Source: Staphylococcus sp. GSSP0090 | Lineage (GTDB): Bacteria; Bacillota; Bacilli; Staphylococcales; Staphylococcaceae | DNA: 64,000 nt | Direction of reading: 5' to 3' | NCBI RefSeq assembly: GCF_013391405.1 | Contig: NZ_JACBFD010000044.1 | Span: 1-64,000 of the forward strand | Shown here: positions 17,521 to 26,180 of the stretch, piece after piece | How positions within the stretch are numbered: the stretch's first letter is position 1 | How the letters are laid out: each line of letters opens with the position of its first letter | Translations under genes and position numbers: made by a program | Notes under the pieces: model-generated | Database searches by the model: none | Told to the model about the DNA's origin: nothing | Seen by the model: the letters and a program-made list of their open reading frames with translations, nothing else

Positions 17521-17711
17521 GTCAAATTCCGGATATATTCATTTTATAAAGGAAAATAATAAATTTCATTTGCTAAATATACATAATAGGTGTTAAATAG
17601 ATAACATAAGAGTAATAATTTTTAGTTTTTATAACATGAACGCGTATTCAACTTAGAGATATAACACTAAAAGATGTACTATTATCTTCGGACAATTATC
17701 AGGAGGTTTAT

Positions 17712-17936
17712 ATGGATTACGCACACTTAAATTTAGAGCATTTTTTTGCTAAACATAACGATTTAGATATGATTAAAGATAAATCAGACTTTGTAATGAT
17801 AAATAATTTAACAAATGAAATGATGTATCGTGATGGAGAAATTGAAGGTACGATTGATTTGAATCGTTATTATTATAAAAATAGATCTCAAGCATCAAGC
17901 TTTATCATAATGGAATATCGTAAAAGTCAAGAGTAA
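17712..17936 (+). CDS. small conserved-looking protein of unknown function
   Basis: A 74-residue acidic soluble protein (MDYAHLNLEHFFAKHNDL at the start, then DGEIEGTIDLNRYYYKN). No membrane segment, no motif I recognise. Support for being a real gene: an excellent AGGAGG ribosome site, and a perfect 12-bp terminator stem that starts within its last codons. It stands alone, divergent from sigS and upstream of sagB. Confidence 0.65.
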   Translation: MDYAHLNLEHFFAKHNDLDMIKDKSDFVMINNLTNEMMYRDGEIEGTIDLNRYYYKNRSQASSFIIMEYRKSQE

Positions 17937-17963
17937 TGAAATTAAAATTTCATTACTTTTTTT
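17932..17963 (+). terminator. intrinsic terminator overlapping the stop codon
   Basis: AGTAATGAAATT (17932-17943) pairs perfectly with AATTTCATTACT (17946-17957), followed by TTTTTT. The 5' arm includes the stop codon of the 74-residue gene. Confidence 0.9.
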
Positions 17964-18103
17964 ATGAATATGTAACAACACTCATATAAAATTGTGCGTT
18001 TAACTATTTAGTGTTAAACTTTATTATCAGATAGTCTCAAAAGCATTGATACATAAATGATAGAGACTTCTCATTCCTAATTATTACCTAAGAGGTGTGG
18101 AAC

Positions 18104-18952
18104 ATGACGAAGCATAAAAAGGGCTCAATTTTATCAATAATAGGTTTATTGGTAATCTTAGGTGTAGCTGCAATTGTTGTATTTTCAATGATTTCAGATC
18201 AAATCTTTTTTAAAGAAGTAGATGAACAAGAAAAAGTTGAGAATTTAAAAGTAACTTTAGATAAAGCATCTAAAAAACAAATAGATAACTACACAAGCCA
18301 ACAAGTTTCAAGTAAAGATAACAAAACGTGGAGAGACGCATCGTCAACTGAAATCAAAGCTGCGATGGACAGTAGTAAGTTTATTGAGAGTGATACACAA
18401 AAATACCAATTTTTAGAATTAGATAAATATCAAGGTATTGATCAAAACAGAATCAAGCGTATGTTAATTGATAATCCAACATTATTAGAGCATTCTGATG
18501 AATTTATAAAGGCTGCAAAAGATAAGCATGTCAACGAGGTTTACTTAATTTCACATGCATTGCTTGAGACAGGTTCTGCAAAAAGTGAACTTGCAAGTGG
18601 TGTAGAAATTGATGGTAAGAAGTATTATAATTTCTTTGGTGTAGGTGCTTTAGATGAAGATCCTATTAAAACTGGATCTGAATATGCCAAGAAACATGGA
18701 TGGGATACACCACAGAAAGCAATTAGTGGTGGGGCCAACTTTATTCATGGACATTTCTTATCAAATAAAGACCAAAATACACTTTATAGCATGAGATGGA
18801 ATCCGAAAAATCCGGGTGAACATCAATATGCCACTGACATTAAATGGGCAGAAAGTAATGCTTCATTAATGGCACACTTTTATGAAGATATGAAAACAGA
18901 AGGTAAGTATTATAAATATTTTGTTTATAAAGATGATAATAAACATAAATAG
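18104..18952 (+). CDS. sagB: membrane-anchored N-acetylglucosaminidase SagB
   Basis: A 282-residue protein with one N-terminal membrane anchor (about residues 8-30) and an extracellular GH73-type glucosaminidase domain (about 110-280). The likely catalytic glutamate is in SHALLETGSAKSELASG (about residue 155); YYNFFGVGALDEDP and HGWDTPQKAISGGANFI are typical of this domain. In S. aureus SagB cleaves nascent glycan strands and sets their length together with the membrane protein SpdC. The ATG at 18104 is used because the in-frame GTG at 18095 lies within the AGAGG ribosome site. Confidence 0.9.
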   Translation: MTKHKKGSILSIIGLLVILGVAAIVVFSMISDQIFFKEVDEQEKVENLKVTLDKASKKQIDNYTSQQVSSKDNKTWRDASSTEIKAAMDSSKFIESDTQKYQFLELDKYQGIDQNRIKRMLIDNPTLLEHSDEFIKAAKDKHVNEVYLISHALLETGSAKSELASGVEIDGKKYYNFFGVGALDEDPIKTGSEYAKKHGWDTPQKAISGGANFIHGHFLSNKDQNTLYSMRWNPKNPGEHQYATDIKWAESNASLMAHFYEDMKTEGKYYKYFVYKDDNKHK

Positions 18953-18956
18953 CAAT

Positions 18957-18992
18957 CAAATGCCCACAAAGGTCTTCCTTTGTGGGCATTTG
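18957..18992. terminator. sagB terminator
   Basis: A perfect 16-bp stem (18957-18972 with 18977-18992) and a TCTT loop; the T run is weak. Confidence 0.8.
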
Positions 18993-19065
18993 ATTATTCA
19001 TAATTAGAGAAAATGATATGTATATGGTGTTATTAGTTCAATTACTTTTTTAAATGAAAAGTGTA

Positions 19066-19142
19066 CATAAAAAAACTGCCAACAAAATCGGAGACTTTGT
19101 CGACAGTCTGGAGTGAGTCATCTTGCACGGCTCACTTTTTTT
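19066..19142. other. overlapping convergent terminators (candidate antisense RNA region)
   Basis: On the minus strand ACTGTCGACAAA and TTTGTTGGCAGT form a 12-bp stem (with G-T pairs) followed by TTTTTTT, ending near 19066. On the plus strand AGTGAG and CTCACT (arms about 19113-19134) are followed by TTTTTTT, ending near 19142. Transcripts from both sides would overlap by about 75 nt at their 3' ends. This is the layout of type I toxin-antitoxin RNAs; the plus-strand RNA and its promoter are inferred. Confidence 0.5.
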
Positions 19143-19158
19143 AAAATGCGCGTGTATT

Positions 19159-19236
19159 TTACTCTACTTTATTCTTTTGTCCAATAAGTAAAAATAATAA
19201 TAAAGCAGAAATAAAGACTTTAAATATCAATTTCAT
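19159..19236 (-). CDS. 25-residue hydrophobic peptide, candidate type I toxin
   Basis: A short reading frame with AGGAAGT at a good distance from ATG 19236. It encodes MKLIFKVFISALLLFLLIG followed by a polar QKNKVE tail: one membrane helix with charges at both ends. It is too short for standard gene callers. Its mRNA would run into the convergent terminator pair at 19066-19142, where a plus-strand RNA would be antisense to it. It lacks the proline-glycine pattern of Fst/SprA peptides, so the family is unclear. It could also be a stand-alone small membrane protein. Confidence 0.5.
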   Translation of the reverse strand: MKLIFKVFISALLLFLLIGQKNKVE

Positions 19237-19323
19237 AATTTCACTTCCTAATTCATATTTGCGTGTATCTAAGATAATGTGTGAATGGCAACGCACATTA
19301 TATTGAGATAGTACTAATAACTA

Positions 19324-20247
19324 TTATTTATCAAAATAGTGATGCTGTTTTAAAAAAGTTTTCGCAACGATAGCAGGTTCTTTACCTTCACCATCAGCTT
19401 CATAATTTAATTTTTGCATTTGTTCTGTACTGATTTGACCTTCTAATTTTTTAATTGCTTTTTTTAATTCTGGTTGTTGCGTCAAAAGTTTGTTTGGTGC
19501 TACGGCACTGGCATCATACGGTGGAAAGAAATTTTTATCGTCTTTGAGAACCACTAAATCGTATGCAGCAATTCTACCATCTGTAGTATACCCCAGTGCG
19601 ACATCAAGCTTTTGGTTTTTAAGTGCATCATAAACGAGTCCAATTTGCATTGGTTTGATAGAATTGAATGCAAAACCATAATGATCTTGGAAGGGCGCGT
19701 ACCCATCACCACCTCGTTTAATCCATGTCGTATCTGTACCGACTGTTACGTTGTCTTTTACTTTTTCTAAATCTGATACAGTATGTAAGTTATACTTTTT
19801 GGCTGTTTCTTTTGTGACCATAAAAGCAAAGGTATTTTCAAAACCATATGAGTTAAAGAAAGTTTGATCAAACTTTTGATTAAATAATTTTTTGGTAACA
19901 TGCATAGCTTTCGTAGAATCAGTGATTGGTTTCTGTTCAAGTACACCTACTAAATCAGTGCCAGTATATCGTGTGCTTGATACATCAGCGTCACCGTTCA
20001 TTAAAGCATTATGTTGAATGGTTGCTGATCCTAAATTATTTATAATTGAACCTTTTACTTTACCATCAGTATCATGTTCAATTAATTCTTTTAACATATA
20101 GGCCATAATCTGCGATTCACTTGTAGCTAATGCAGATATCTTTACAGTGTTTTTTGAAGGTCCACCACCAAGGCCAGGCAGTTCACAACTTGCTAAAAAA
20201 ATTGTACTAAATAAAAATAAAATAATAAATCTTTTTAAAAAGCTCAT
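19324..20247 (-). CDS. glycine-betaine/choline-type substrate-binding lipoprotein (OpuCC-like)
   Basis: A 307-residue lipoprotein: signal peptide with a phenylalanine-rich hydrophobic core and the lipobox LASC (Cys about residue 21), then a mature domain of the OpuAC/OpuCC type (KISALATSESQIMAYMLKELIEHDT, TRYTGTDLVGVL, GLVYDALKNQKLDVALGYTTDGRIAAYDL). Such proteins deliver glycine betaine, carnitine or choline to an ABC importer at the outer membrane face. No permease or ATPase gene is adjacent, so it must use a transporter encoded elsewhere or is a leftover of one. Good GGAGC site; monocistronic. Confidence 0.88.
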   Translation of the reverse strand: MSFLKRFIILFLFSTIFLASCELPGLGGGPSKNTVKISALATSESQIMAYMLKELIEHDTDGKVKGSIINNLGSATIQHNALMNGDADVSSTRYTGTDLVGVLEQKPITDSTKAMHVTKKLFNQKFDQTFFNSYGFENTFAFMVTKETAKKYNLHTVSDLEKVKDNVTVGTDTTWIKRGGDGYAPFQDHYGFAFNSIKPMQIGLVYDALKNQKLDVALGYTTDGRIAAYDLVVLKDDKNFFPPYDASAVAPNKLLTQQPELKKAIKKLEGQISTEQMQKLNYEADGEGKEPAIVAKTFLKQHHYFDK

Positions 20248-20419
20248 CGATTTGCTCCTTAATTAAAATACAAAAAATTTAATTCTTAATATATTTAGAA
20301 TAACACATTTAATAAAACATTATAACTTAATGTACGAAACGACATTAAACTGTATGTGTGTAAAGTGAGATGAATGATTGCTATAATAAGGTTAAATAAT
20401 TTTAGTTAGGATGTGTACT

Positions 20420-21886
20420 ATGAGGATTGCAATCATAGGAATGGGCACGGCTGGTGTGAGTTTGCTAAAGGAATTAGTAAAACATGAAAACTTTTCTGAA
20501 TTAGTTATAGATGTATATGATAACCCTGAAAATATGGGACAAGGCGTTCCATTTCAAAACGATAGTGACCAACTGTTGATCAATTTACCTGCAGAAGAGA
20601 TGTCATTGAATTTAGAAAATGATCGAGAATTTTATGAATGGTATGAAAATCAATCTACTTTTAAGTTTTCAAATCCGAAGTATTTGCCGAGATTTATATT
20701 TGGACATTATATGAAAGATTATTTACAACAATTAATTGCCAAATATGATAACATTCAACAGATTTGTGAAGAAGTTTCTGAAGTATTTATTGACTCAGAT
20801 ATAGGTCACACGGATGTACAATATAATGTATGTACTGCTAATGACATAGAAAACCAAAAGCAATATGACATAGTATTTTTAGCTATAGGTACGTTGTCGT
20901 ATCATGATCCATACAACTTAAAAGGTATAAAAGGGTATATTCAAACACCTTATCCTACATATAATACGTTAGATGATGTTAAAGAAACAGATAGAATTTC
21001 TATTATTGGTACAGGGCTCGCAAGTCTTGATGTAATTCGATATGTTACAGCGCATCATCCCAATTTGCCTATTACAGTTGCCAGTCGTAAGGGGCATTTA
21101 CCAAGTGTAAGAGGCGAGATGCCTGATATTGAATTTAAATATTTAACACCGGATAATTTTAATGCAATTAAAGAGAAACATTTTGGAAATGTGCCTTTAG
21201 ATGAGGCGATACGATTATTTATGAAAGACTGTGCGCATTATGAAATACCAGTAGAAAAACTTGTAAAACGACGAACTGATAATCCGATAGTCGATTTAAC
21301 ATATGATTTAGAACATGCCAAGGAACTAGGTAAATTCCAAACTATACTTGAACTTGCTAAAGAAAATTTAAATTGGATATGGAATAGTTTTAGTCGTGCA
21401 GATCAAAAGCGTTTTTTAGCCAATTATCAAGGTATTTTAAAAGAAAATTCCAATCCAATGCCTCCACAAACAGCACAATTACTTATTGAGCATATTAATA
21501 ATGGCTTAATTAAAATTGAGAAAGGCCTAGAAGCTGTTACACACAGCCAAAATGAGTTTCAATTAGCATTTCAAGACGGAACAATAAAAAATAGCGATAT
21601 CGTGATTAATGCGACAGGTTCTAAAACGCAGCTTTCAGACCTTGATAGTGATGATCAACTTGTATTGAATTTAGAAAATAGGCAAGTTGTACAGGCACAT
21701 CCACTTGGTGGTATCCAAATTGTAGCTGAAACTAATCAAATTATAAGTCCGAGATATGGCACGCTTAAAAATATGTATGCACTTGGTCAGTTAACTAATG
21801 GTATTAATCAATCTAGAAATGGTGTGAAGATGATCGTCAGACAGGCGGTAAGCGTAGTGAATCATTTATTTGAAGGAAATCAATGA
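20420..21886 (+). CDS. FAD/NAD(P)-binding protein (YdhS-like)
   Basis: A 488-residue flavoprotein-type oxidoreductase. The N-terminal dinucleotide fold MRIAIIGMGTAGVSLLKEL has GxGxxG, and a second site IIGTGLASLDVIRY lies near residue 195. The SRKGHLPSVRG segment and C-terminal MYALGQLTNG fit the FAD-NAD(P)-binding YdhS family; the substrate is unknown. The start at 20420 is chosen because AGG (20408-20410) lies nine bases upstream, whereas the ATG at 20411 has no ribosome site. Transcribed alone, upstream of the riboflavin operon; whether this flavoprotein is related to riboflavin supply is not shown. Confidence 0.8.
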   Translation: MRIAIIGMGTAGVSLLKELVKHENFSELVIDVYDNPENMGQGVPFQNDSDQLLINLPAEEMSLNLENDREFYEWYENQSTFKFSNPKYLPRFIFGHYMKDYLQQLIAKYDNIQQICEEVSEVFIDSDIGHTDVQYNVCTANDIENQKQYDIVFLAIGTLSYHDPYNLKGIKGYIQTPYPTYNTLDDVKETDRISIIGTGLASLDVIRYVTAHHPNLPITVASRKGHLPSVRGEMPDIEFKYLTPDNFNAIKEKHFGNVPLDEAIRLFMKDCAHYEIPVEKLVKRRTDNPIVDLTYDLEHAKELGKFQTILELAKENLNWIWNSFSRADQKRFLANYQGILKENSNPMPPQTAQLLIEHINNGLIKIEKGLEAVTHSQNEFQLAFQDGTIKNSDIVINATGSKTQLSDLDSDDQLVLNLENRQVVQAHPLGGIQIVAETNQIISPRYGTLKNMYALGQLTNGINQSRNGVKMIVRQAVSVVNHLFEGNQ

Positions 21887-22135
21887 CTTAATATATAGCA
21901 AATGTTGTGCTGTGTTAAAAAACGTTGAGTATATTACACATAAAGCAATTATTGGTAGAAGATACGCTTGATAGTTCATTTTTTGACCATTTTATCAGTG
22001 TTATTGTATTAATTATCAGAAAAATAAAGCCGACTTAGACAATAAGAATTGTCATTTCTTAAAAAATGTAGTACGATGATTTTGTAACTCAATTTCAGTT
22101 ACGTGACTCAATCATCAATTAACAATTTCATAGAT

Positions 22136-22265
22136 ATTCTTTCGGGGCAGGGTGAAATTCCCAACCGGCAGTAAATTAAGCCTGCGACCTGCATTTATGT
22201 ATATAAATGTGGCTGATCTAGTGAGATTCTAGAGCCGACAGTAAAGTCTGGATGGGAGAAAGAAT
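22136..22265 (+). promoter_or_regulatory. FMN riboswitch aptamer (RFN element)
   Basis: P1 ATTCTTT/AAAGAAT closes the element. Inside are the hallmark GGGGCAGGGTGAAATTCCC, ACCGGCAGTAAA, GCCTGCGA, AGCCGACAG and GTCTGGATGGGAGA strands. It precedes ribD by about 160 bases. FMN binding should favour the terminator at 22375-22407. Confidence 0.97.
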
Positions 22266-22374
22266 GAAGTATAACAAAACAACACTATTTTAGTGTTTAT
22301 TTGGCATACCATGAATTTAAAATTTATGTATAAGTATGTCTAATTTTTGCTAATAATGTTATATCCATATATCC

Positions 22375-22407
22375 CACACCTGAAATGTTTATTTCAGGTG
22401 TTTTTTT
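22375..22407 (+). terminator. riboswitch-controlled terminator of the rib operon
   Basis: CACCTGAAA and TTTCAGGTG arms with a short loop and a TTTTTTT run, about 20 bases before the ribD start. It is the expression platform of the FMN riboswitch. Confidence 0.9.
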
Positions 22408-22426
22408 ATTATATAGAGGTGATGAG

Positions 22427-23470
22427 ATGAGTCAATATTTAAACTATGCTATACAACTTGCCCAAATGGTTGAAGGACAAACTGGATTAAATCCGCCAGT
22501 TGGTGCAGTCGTGGTAAATCAGGGACGGATTGTAGGTGTAGGTGCACATTTAAGACAAGGTGATAAACACGCAGAAGTGCAAGCACTAGATATGGCACAA
22601 GAGAATGCGAGAGGTGGAACCATATATATTTCATTAGAACCCTGTACACATTTTGGTTCTACACCACCTTGTGTCAATAAAATCATTGATGCTGGAATTA
22701 AACGTGTAATCTATGCAGTTAAAGATACGACCTTACCTTCAAATGGTGATGATATTTTACAAGAGGCTGGTATTGATGCGGAATTTCGACATCAACCTGA
22801 CGCTGAAAACTTGTACAAAGATTTCTTTATTACCAAAAGACAATCCGTGCCATTAGTAACTGTGAAAGTTTCTTGTAGTTTAGATGGTAAACAAGCGACA
22901 GATACTGGTGAAAGTAAGTGGATTACCAATAAAACTGTAAAAAAAGATGTGTTTACATTAAGACACAATCATGATGCGGTACTAACCGGAAGCGGCACAT
23001 TAAATGCAGATAATCCACAATATACGACTCGAATTGAAGAGGGTAAAAACCCTATAAAAGTGATACTATCCAAAAATGGCAACTTAGATTTTAATTTAGA
23101 TATTTTTAAAAATGCTAATACACCGATTTGGATTTATACACAAAATGAAGCTTTAACAACAGATATTGAACAGGTTGAAATTATTCATCTTACAAATTGT
23201 TCAACTGAAAATATTATGAAAAATTTATATCAAAAAGGTATAGGACGATTGTTAGTAGAAGCAGGACCTACAATTACTTCTGAATTTCTTCGATCCAATT
23301 ATACTAATAAACTAATTATATATTATGCCCCGAAAATAATTGGTGGAACTGGCAAATATCAATTTTTCCAAACGGATTATACCATTGACTTGTCAGAAGT
23401 CCCACAGTTTGAAATTGTTGATTCACAAATGCTTGAGCAAAATCTTAAATTAGAATTACGAAAGAAGTGA
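22427..23470 (+). CDS. ribD: bifunctional riboflavin deaminase/reductase
   Basis: A 347-residue two-domain enzyme for the second and third steps of riboflavin synthesis. The N-terminal deaminase carries the zinc site HAEVQAL (about 48) and PCTHFGSTPPC (about 71-81); the C-terminal reductase spans about 150-347. The start is the ATG at 22427 after AGAGGTGA; the longer frame from 22385 would run through the terminator hairpin. First gene of ribD-ribE-ribBA-ribH, with six bases to ribE. Confidence 0.96.
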   Translation: MSQYLNYAIQLAQMVEGQTGLNPPVGAVVVNQGRIVGVGAHLRQGDKHAEVQALDMAQENARGGTIYISLEPCTHFGSTPPCVNKIIDAGIKRVIYAVKDTTLPSNGDDILQEAGIDAEFRHQPDAENLYKDFFITKRQSVPLVTVKVSCSLDGKQATDTGESKWITNKTVKKDVFTLRHNHDAVLTGSGTLNADNPQYTTRIEEGKNPIKVILSKNGNLDFNLDIFKNANTPIWIYTQNEALTTDIEQVEIIHLTNCSTENIMKNLYQKGIGRLLVEAGPTITSEFLRSNYTNKLIIYYAPKIIGGTGKYQFFQTDYTIDLSEVPQFEIVDSQMLEQNLKLELRKK

Positions 23471-23476
23471 TTAAAC

Positions 23477-24109
23477 ATGTTTACTGGAATTGTTGAAGAA
23501 ATAGGTACAATTAAAAAAATATCAACACAACAATCTGTAGTTAACTTGAAAATTGAATGTCAAACGATTTTAACAGACATGCATATCGGTGATTCAATCA
23601 GTGTTAACGGCGCATGTTTAACAGTAGTAGCATTTGATAACCATACTTTTTCAGTACAAGTGATTAAAGGTACAGAAAATAAAACGTATTTAAATCAATT
23701 AAGTCAATCTACTGAAGTGAATTTAGAAAGGGCGATGAGTGGCCAAGGACGATTTGGTGGACATTTTGTACTCGGTCATGTAGATGAAGTAGCGACAATC
23801 AAACGCATTCAGTCATCAGATAATTCTAAGATTGTAACGATACAACCATCGACCTCTTTGTTAAAACAAATGGTTAGTCAAGGATCAATTACTATTGACG
23901 GTGTGAGTTTAACAATATTTCAATTAAAGCAAACAGAATTCGATATACACCTTATTCCCGAAACAAGAAAGTCAACCATATTAAATCAAAAACGTGTTGG
24001 CGATCCAGTTCATATAGAAACGGATATGTTATTTAAATACGTTGAGAAAATTTTTAATAACGATAATACGAAATTAACTTCAGATAAACTCAAAGCATTT
24101 GGATTTTAA
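23477..24109 (+). CDS. ribE: riboflavin synthase alpha chain
   Basis: A 210-residue enzyme catalysing the final dismutation of two lumazine molecules to riboflavin. It has the expected duplicated beta-barrel: MFTGIVEEIG with GDSISVNGACLTV in the first half, and GHFVLGHVDE with GSITIDGVSLTIF in the second. A C-terminal helix follows. Second gene of the rib operon; 11 bases separate it from ribBA. Confidence 0.96.
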   Translation: MFTGIVEEIGTIKKISTQQSVVNLKIECQTILTDMHIGDSISVNGACLTVVAFDNHTFSVQVIKGTENKTYLNQLSQSTEVNLERAMSGQGRFGGHFVLGHVDEVATIKRIQSSDNSKIVTIQPSTSLLKQMVSQGSITIDGVSLTIFQLKQTEFDIHLIPETRKSTILNQKRVGDPVHIETDMLFKYVEKIFNNDNTKLTSDKLKAFGF

Positions 24110-24120
24110 GGAGGGCTCAT

Positions 24121-25302
24121 ATGCAATTAGATAGTATCGATACAGCGCTTGAAGCACTAAAAAAAGGTGAAAGCATCATCGTTGTAGATGATGAAAATAG
24201 AGAAAATGAAGGTGACTTAGTAGCGGTTACAGAATGGATGAACGATAACACAGTTAATTTTATGGCGACTTATGGCAAAGGGTTAATTTGTGCACCAATT
24301 AGTAAAGAAATCGCTGAAAAGTTAAATCTTGATCCAATGGTAACGTATAATTCTGACGTTTATGGTACGCAGTTTACAGTAAGTATTGACCACATTCAAA
24401 CTACAACTGGCATTAGTGCAGATGAGCGAATGATGACTGCCAGAGCCTTAATAGATGAACAAGCTACTGGTGCTGATTTTAATAAGCCAGGCCATTTATT
24501 CCCCTTGATTGCACAAGAAAATGGTGTTTTATCAAGACGCGGCCATACTGAAGCCTCTGTGGATTTAGCTAAATTAACTGGTGCTAAACCTGCAGCATTA
24601 ATTTGTGAAATTATGAATTCAGATGGAACCATGGCAAAAGGCGAGTCATTAGAAGCATTTAAAGAAGCGCATGGTCTGGTGATGATTTCTATAGAAGATT
24701 TGGAAAAATATCGAAAATCGTCTATTTCTAAACTGGATGCTAAAGCGAAAGTTAAAATGCCAACAGAATATGGCAACTTTGATATGTATGGATTTACAAC
24801 CGATGATAGTAATGAAGATATTGTAGTTATCGCTAATGGAGATATTAAAAAAACTGAAAATGTTCGTATCCATTCTGCATGTTTAACGGGTGATATTTTT
24901 CATAGTCAACGATGTGATTGCGGTGAACAACTTGCAGCATCAATGAAATATATAGCAGAACATGGTGGTATGATATTATACCTACCTCAAGAAGGTAGAG
25001 GTATAGGTTTAATTAATAAGTTGAAAGCTTACGAATTAATTGAACAGGGTTACGATACAGTTTCTGCAAATATAGCATTAGGTTTTGAAGAAGATTTAAG
25101 AGACTATCAAAATGCTGCACAAATTTTAAAATATTTCGGTATTGAAAGTGTAAATCTATTGAGTAATAATCCGAAAAAATTTGAAAGTTTAGAATCATAT
25201 GGCATTCATATTGCGACGAGAATTGAACTCATCGTACCAACCAATGCATATAATCAAGATTATATGGATACAAAAAAAGAAAAAATGGGTCACTTAATTT
25301 AG
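24121..25302 (+). CDS. ribBA: bifunctional DHBP synthase/GTP cyclohydrolase II
   Basis: A 393-residue fusion. Residues about 1-200 are dihydroxybutanone phosphate synthase (VDDENRENEGDLV near 23; RRGHTEASVDLAKL near 140). Residues about 205-393 are GTP cyclohydrolase II, with zinc ligands in CLTGDIFHSQRCDCG (near 253) and the LPQEGRGIGL catalytic segment (near 287). Together they feed both branches of riboflavin synthesis. Strong AAGGAGG start; 13 bases to ribH. Confidence 0.97.
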   Translation: MQLDSIDTALEALKKGESIIVVDDENRENEGDLVAVTEWMNDNTVNFMATYGKGLICAPISKEIAEKLNLDPMVTYNSDVYGTQFTVSIDHIQTTTGISADERMMTARALIDEQATGADFNKPGHLFPLIAQENGVLSRRGHTEASVDLAKLTGAKPAALICEIMNSDGTMAKGESLEAFKEAHGLVMISIEDLEKYRKSSISKLDAKAKVKMPTEYGNFDMYGFTTDDSNEDIVVIANGDIKKTENVRIHSACLTGDIFHSQRCDCGEQLAASMKYIAEHGGMILYLPQEGRGIGLINKLKAYELIEQGYDTVSANIALGFEEDLRDYQNAAQILKYFGIESVNLLSNNPKKFESLESYGIHIATRIELIVPTNAYNQDYMDTKKEKMGHLI

Positions 25303-25315
25303 GAGGTAATGGAAA

Positions 25316-25774
25316 ATGAATTTTGAAGGTAAATTAATAGGTTCGGATTTAAAAGTAGCAATTGTTGTAAGTAGATTTAATGATTTTATTACTAATCGAT
25401 TATTAGATGGTGCAAAAGACACATTAATTAGACATGAAGTGCCAGAAACTAATATTGATGTAGCGTATGTACCAGGAGCCTTTGAAATTCCTTTAGTAGC
25501 TAAAAAATTAGCTAAGAAAAATGATTATGATGCAGTAATCACTTTAGGTTGTGTCATTAGAGGTTCAACTTCTCACTACGATTATGTTTGTAACGAAGTA
25601 GCTAAAGGTGTTTCTAAAGCAAATGATGTAACAGATACACCAGTGATATTTGGTATTTTAACTACTGAAAATATTGAACAAGCTGTAGAACGTGCAGGTA
25701 CAAAAGCAGGAAATAAAGGTTCAGAAGCGGCAGTTAGCGCGATAGAAATGGCTAATTTATTAAAAGAAATATAG
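25316..25774 (+). CDS. ribH: 6,7-dimethyl-8-ribityllumazine synthase
   Basis: A 152-residue lumazine synthase, normally an icosahedral or pentameric assembly. Conserved segments include [19 protein letters not shown] (near residue 53), [19 protein letters not shown] (near 81) and [16 protein letters not shown] with the active-site region. Last gene of the rib operon, with a strong GGAGG site. Confidence 0.96.
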   Translation: MNFEGKLIGSDLKVAIVVSRFNDFITNRLLDGAKDTLIRHEVPETNIDVAYVPGAFEIPLVAKKLAKKNDYDAVITLGCVIRGSTSHYDYVCNEVAKGVSKANDVTDTPVIFGILTTENIEQAVERAGTKAGNKGSEAAVSAIEMANLLKEI

Positions 25775-25803
25775 AAGTTGTGAGTAGACAGAAAGCAATT
25801 TTT

Positions 25804-25975
25804 CTAATAGAGATTTTTTAATTCTACAAGTGTAATTAAAGCAAGGATGACTAGGCTTGAAATGTATAACTGAGCTGAAGCTATGGTATTAGTCTTACTA
25901 AAAACTTTTCTGAGGCTTGCAATATAATAGTCTAAGGCAGTAGGTGCGCATAAACTTAATAAAATGCTGCCTGCA
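25804..25975 (-). pseudogene. possible C-terminal remnant of a membrane protein gene
   Basis: The minus strand is open for 57 codons, ending TAG (25804-25806), and reads as two hydrophobic stretches (AGSILLSLCAPTALDYYIAS and later LYISSLVILALITLVELKN). It has no start codon and begins abruptly at the hairpin 25975-26010. It looks like the end of a transporter-like gene that was cut off. The family is not identified, and chance cannot be excluded. Confidence 0.3.
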
Positions 25976-26010
25976 AATAACCCCTACGCATTATTACGTA
26001 GGGGTTATTT
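25975..26010. terminator. bidirectional terminator after the rib operon
   Basis: A perfect 14-bp stem (25975-25988 with 25997-26010) built around CCCCTACG/CGTAGGGG. The remaining sequence to 26180 is A/T-rich with nothing recognisable. Confidence 0.85.
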
Positions 26011-26180
26011 ATGTTTTTAATTTTATAATTAATTCAATGATAATCTAAATTAAATTCATATTTGTAAAAATTTAAATATCATTGGCCTTATAAAATTCTT
26101 TTAATATGGTTAGTTCAATCAAATTTCAATAAGTAAATGATTTTAAAATGTTTATCTATATAGATTGAACATTAAATTAA

